Positions 20,065 to 23,349 of a DNA stretch of 23,349 nt are shown piece after piece. Positions within the stretch are counted from its first letter, which is position 1. Each line of letters opens with the position of its first letter. Below the pieces are notes generated by a model that was given only the letters and a program-made list of their open reading frames with translations, was not told the DNA's origin and made no database searches. The DNA lies in NCBI GenBank assembly GCA_028285035.1, contig JANQQF010000114.1:1-23349 (forward strand). Direction: 5' to 3'. This DNA comes from Phycisphaerae bacterium (GTDB lineage Bacteria; Chloroflexota; Anaerolineae; 4572-78; J111). A program made the translations under genes and the position numbers.

Positions 20065-23000
20065 ATGAAACAAGAAAAATACCTCAGCCTACGAACTAAA
20101 CACATCCGTTGGACCCGCTTACTGAGCCTAGCCAAACACAAGCCTTGGCTGGCCAGCTATCTTTTCCGCCAATTACAGCGGCTGCGGGATAAAATGCCGC
20201 AATATGTGCAGAGTCTCTGTTTTACCCTAAGTTTGACTCGTCCTCGCCAGATGAAGAAATTAATTAAACGCACAGCTGCCCCCCTTCTCGCTGGGGGTGG
20301 ACTGATGCTAGTCCTCAATATCGGTTTAGTACAAGCTGCATCTATTACAGTCACCCAAACTGCTGACATTATTGGGAATGGAGATGGTTGCTCTTTACGC
20401 GAGGCCATTATCAATGCGAACAATGATAATCAAAGTGGTTCAACAGATTGTGCTGCAGGCAGTGGCACCGACACAATCACCTTACCTGATGGAACAATCA
20501 TCCTGACCCTTACGGGAAGCGATGAGGATAACAGCTTAACTGGGGATTTGGATGTTACGAGTGGCAGTCGCATCATCCTTCAGGGGCAGGGGCAAAGTCA
20601 AAGCATTATTGATGGGAATAGCAGTGATCGTGTTTTTCATCTCCTTACCGGGGCCAACCTAACATTGTCCGATTTAACGGTGCAGGGTGGTCGCGTATTA
20701 ACAGGGTCAGGGGGTGGCATTTTCAACTACAATGCCGATTTAACTTTGACCAATTCAATCGTGACTGGAAATTTGGTTGAAAGCGGCTCTGGTGGAATAG
20801 GCACAAAAATAGTATCCTCATCGGCCAACCAAAATAGTGACTTAAAATCCAAACTTCGGCAGATACGTCAGGATCTTCGGCCTGACACATTAGTAAGTAG
20901 AAGTGTCCTTGCCACGACGCCCCTTCAGGGCTATGGAGGGGGGATTCTCAACCAAGCTATTACAGGAACAGCTAGGTTGACTGTGACCAACAGTATCATC
21001 AGCAACAATCAGGCCGGTTCAGTAGGAGGCGGTATAGGGAGCTACGCTAACAATGGAACCGCTCACACCCTTCTAACAAATAGTACCACCAGTTACAACA
21101 GTGCACTCTATGGCGGCGGGATGGCTACTCAAAGCAGAACAGGTGGAATAATCGACCTCACGATAACGGCCAGTACCTTCAACAATAATAATGCAAACTA
21201 TGTTGGGGGTGGTATCGCGACCCAAAACCGAGGCGAGAGCACCTCCGTGATCATTAGTGGTGGTAGCACCATTACAAACAATCAAGCTGGCTTTGTAGGG
21301 GCTGGTCTTCATCATGAAACCAGCGCTGGCAATTCAACCATTGAGGTGGTTGAAAGTACGATTAGCGGGAACTCAAATTTATGTTGTGGCGGTGGGATCA
21401 ACCATGAGGCCAGATACGATGGCGCATCGACCTTAAATATCACCAACAGTACGATTAGTAACAACAGTTCGATGTTTTTTGGCGGTGGCCTAGCCAATTA
21501 TAGTTACGATTATGGTATAGCGACAGCCAATGTCTCAGGCAGCACTATCAATGAAAACGGCGCTATTTATGGGGCAGGAATTGGGACATCTGGCTACTAT
21601 TATGGCAACGCGCACCTGAACATTACCAATAGCACGATCATCTCTGGTAATACAGCCACTGGGGGGCAAGGTGGCGGCGTCTACACTGCAGCCTACAATC
21701 AATCAACATCCATTTTAACCAGCACCAACAGTACCATCAGTAACAACAGTGCAGAACTTGGAGGTGGGATTGTCATGCTTGGGGCAGATACCGAGCTCAT
21801 AAAATCGACCCTAATTGATAGTGTAGTTAGTGGTAATACCGTCACTGGGGCTGGTGGCGGGCTGGGAACGTTTGCCTACGAAGGGGCCACAATAGAATTT
21901 GCCATGACTAATAGCGTTGTTCAGGATAACACAGCGAGTGCCAATGGAGGTGGACTGTTCATCTTTGGTAACGCGAGTGACACGGTCTCTGGCAATATAG
22001 ATCGAAGTACGGTGTCAGGAAACACTAGCGGTACCAACGGGGGTGGGATCGACAATTATAGCCGTAGTTCAGGGGAAATCAGTTTAACCGTAAGTAACAG
22101 CACCATCAGTGGGAACCAAGCTGATCGAAATAGTGGAGGTGTCGGCAGTTATTCAGAGAGTGACGGAAAAAATCTGATCGAGATTATTAACAGCACCATC
22201 ACCAACAATACCGCTGATAATGACAATGACGGTGATGGTGATGGCGGCGGTATTTATGCCAAAGACCCTTTAACTGTAACGAACTCGATTGTGGCTGGGA
22301 ATTTTGATACACCAAGCAATGCGGGGGGCGGCACCATCCATCCTGATGGGCACAATAATGTCATCGGTGATGCGAACAATTTAGTGAGCAACATTACAGG
22401 CATCAGCGGATCATTAGGGAGTGGCAGCGATATTGTTGATAGTGATCTCGGGTTAGAGGCTCTGGCGAACAATGGCGGGACTGTCACCGCTTCGGGGGTA
22501 CCACCATTTACGCACGCCGTTCTTCAAACGAGTCCAGCATTTAATGCTGGCGACAATACGATATGTGCAGTAGCTCCAATCAACGCCACTGATCAACGTG
22601 GTGAAACCAGGCCAGGCACTGGCGGGGATACCTGTGAAATTGGAGCCTATGAATACCAAGTCCCATTTATCTTTATGCCGGCTGTCTATAAAGATTTTGC
22701 TATTTTATCTGATTTAGTTGTCGATAGTATTGTGGTGACATCGACGGGAGTTACGGTAACAATCCGTAACGCAGGTGACGGTACAATCACGAATGATTTT
22801 TGGGTTGATGTGTATTTCAATCCGACTGAAACACCTACACTTAATAAAGAATGGCACGAAATCGCTGAGGCAGGTCTTGTTTGGGGTGTAACTGCGTCGC
22901 TTGCCCCCGGCGAGTCGCTCATACTTACAATTGGCAATAGTTACTACTCAACAGAAGATAGTAGCACAACATATCCTTCAGGGGCCACCGTTTATGCTTT

Positions 23001-23154
23001 AGTTGACTCAATTGATGCTGAAACCTCTTATGGAAATGTTTTAGAAGCGGATGAGGGCAACAACTTAGGGGGACCAATAACCTCGACGGGTAGTAGCGCC
23101 ACAAGCATCAAAGCTAATTCATCTGCCCCATCTAATGCGCTACCTAAACGTTAG
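20065..23154 (+). CDS. large surface CSLREA/right-handed beta-helix protein with C-terminal CARDB-like domain
   Basis: This 1029-residue protein has a basic N-terminal region of about 62 residues, then a membrane segment/signal (about 70-91, ending VQA-A). The CSLREA motif (109-114, 'CSLREAIINANN') opens many secreted beta-helix proteins. Residues about 190-790 are coils of the type 'N-S-T-I-S-x-N-x-A-x-x-G-G-G-I', as in pectate-lyase-like and polymorphic-membrane-protein repeats. A classical end follows ('PAFNAGDNTICA', 'TDQRGETRPGTGGDTCEIGAYEY'), then 'FMPAVYKDF' and a CARDB-like Ig domain (about 880-1000). It is probably an exported adhesin or polysaccharide-interacting surface protein; no catalytic residues were identified. 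A charged, repeat-free insert lies at about 246-290. A start at Met63 (20251) would leave a conventional signal peptide but has no Shine-Dalgarno. Confidence 0.85.
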   Translation: MKQEKYLSLRTKHIRWTRLLSLAKHKPWLASYLFRQLQRLRDKMPQYVQSLCFTLSLTRPRQMKKLIKRTAAPLLAGGGLMLVLNIGLVQAASITVTQTADIIGNGDGCSLREAIINANNDNQSGSTDCAAGSGTDTITLPDGTIILTLTGSDEDNSLTGDLDVTSGSRIILQGQGQSQSIIDGNSSDRVFHLLTGANLTLSDLTVQGGRVLTGSGGGIFNYNADLTLTNSIVTGNLVESGSGGIGTKIVSSSANQNSDLKSKLRQIRQDLRPDTLVSRSVLATTPLQGYGGGILNQAITGTARLTVTNSIISNNQAGSVGGGIGSYANNGTAHTLLTNSTTSYNSALYGGGMATQSRTGGIIDLTITASTFNNNNANYVGGGIATQNRGESTSVIISGGSTITNNQAGFVGAGLHHETSAGNSTIEVVESTISGNSNLCCGGGINHEARYDGASTLNITNSTISNNSSMFFGGGLANYSYDYGIATANVSGSTINENGAIYGAGIGTSGYYYGNAHLNITNSTIISGNTATGGQGGGVYTAAYNQSTSILTSTNSTISNNSAELGGGIVMLGADTELIKSTLIDSVVSGNTVTGAGGGLGTFAYEGATIEFAMTNSVVQDNTASANGGGLFIFGNASDTVSGNIDRSTVSGNTSGTNGGGIDNYSRSSGEISLTVSNSTISGNQADRNSGGVGSYSESDGKNLIEIINSTITNNTADNDNDGDGDGGGIYAKDPLTVTNSIVAGNFDTPSNAGGGTIHPDGHNNVIGDANNLVSNITGISGSLGSGSDIVDSDLGLEALANNGGTVTASGVPPFTHAVLQTSPAFNAGDNTICAVAPINATDQRGETRPGTGGDTCEIGAYEYQVPFIFMPAVYKDFAILSDLVVDSIVVTSTGVTVTIRNAGDGTITNDFWVDVYFNPTETPTLNKEWHEIAEAGLVWGVTASLAPGESLILTIGNSYYSTEDSSTTYPSGATVYALVDSIDAETSYGNVLEADEGNNLGGPITSTGSSATSIKANSSAPSNALPKR

Positions 23155-23349
23155 CTTTGAGATATAAAGTTATTTTTAGTAACATATCTTGATAGATAAC
23201 ACAGTCAAAATTTTAGATTTTAAACGTGTTCCGCAATAAGGTTTAGAGATCAGATGTTCCGGTTTTACAGCGAATTTGAGGATTTACCAAAGATTTTCAT
23301 TCGATCCATCCCTCAATTTGCTGTTAAATCAGGGTAGTCTGATATGATT
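23155..23349. other. dyad-rich intergenic tail at the window edge
   Basis: No gene is visible. Nested imperfect inverted repeats are present: ATCAGA (23249-23254) with TCTGAT (23338-23343), ACAGC (23267-23271) with GCTGT (23320-23324), and TTGAGG (23276-23281) with CCTCAA (23311-23316). They could fold into one long stem of about 95 bases, or mark a small repeat element or the regulatory region of the next gene. No clean hairpin plus T-tract terminator for the beta-helix gene was found. Confidence 0.35.

Noticed and set aside
20930..22260. CRISPR-like or tandem DNA repeat array
   Set aside because: The similar units are degenerate protein coils (NSTISxN...GGGI) in one open frame; the spacing and sequence vary at DNA level.

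Overview
The window most resembles a chromosomal segment of a Chloroflexota bacterium (Anaerolineae or a relative). This is inferred, with moderate confidence, from three things. Secreted proteins carry Thr-Pro-rich linkers and single membrane anchors. A giant CSLREA-type beta-helix protein ends in 'IGAYEYQ...FMPAVYK' followed by a CARDB-like domain. The MoxR/VWA pair and the rpsF-ssb-rpsR cluster also fit. No prophage, CRISPR array, rRNA or tRNA was seen. By eye the base composition is moderate and fairly uniform.

Layout. (1) 1-3475: a GNAT acetyltransferase runs stop-to-stop into a long Rel/SpoT-family (p)ppGpp enzyme, followed by a small VOC protein. (2) 3476-9008: a + strand operon encodes a very large membrane-anchored NACHT (STAND NTPase)-receiver-GAF-PAS-histidine kinase, then a pentapeptide-repeat protein and the tRNA pseudouridine synthase TruD. 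It ends at a strong bidirectional terminator. (3) 9102-12843, - strand: an RsbW/RsbV-like anti-sigma and anti-anti-sigma pair with its own promoter; a membrane-anchored parvulin peptidyl-prolyl isomerase; and the rpsF-ssb-rpsR operon with a structured leader that could mask the rpsF Shine-Dalgarno. (4) 13076-15319, + strand: a lone receiver protein and a secreted, membrane-anchored glycosidase-fold protein whose expected acid/base Glu is Gln. (5) 15329-17456, - strand: a CoxE-like VWA protein and a CoxD-like MoxR ATPase, both with non-ATG starts. (6) 17725-19649, + strand: an SDR oxidoreductase and a divergent QueA-like protein. (7) 19735-23349: a 330-base gene-free stretch with a 105-base multi-hairpin element, then a 1029-residue surface beta-helix protein and a dyad-rich tail.

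How it fits together. Much of the window is signalling and stress physiology (stringent response, STAND kinase, lone receiver, partner-switch pair) mixed with translation genes (rpsF, rpsR, truD) and cell-surface proteins. The most unusual items are the NACHT-receiver-kinase fusion, the 105-base element at 19808-19912, the rpsF leader, the QueA-like paralogue, and the Rel enzyme that combines an intact hydrolase motif with a RelA-type EFDD motif. All functional calls rest on motifs read by eye; no database search was possible.
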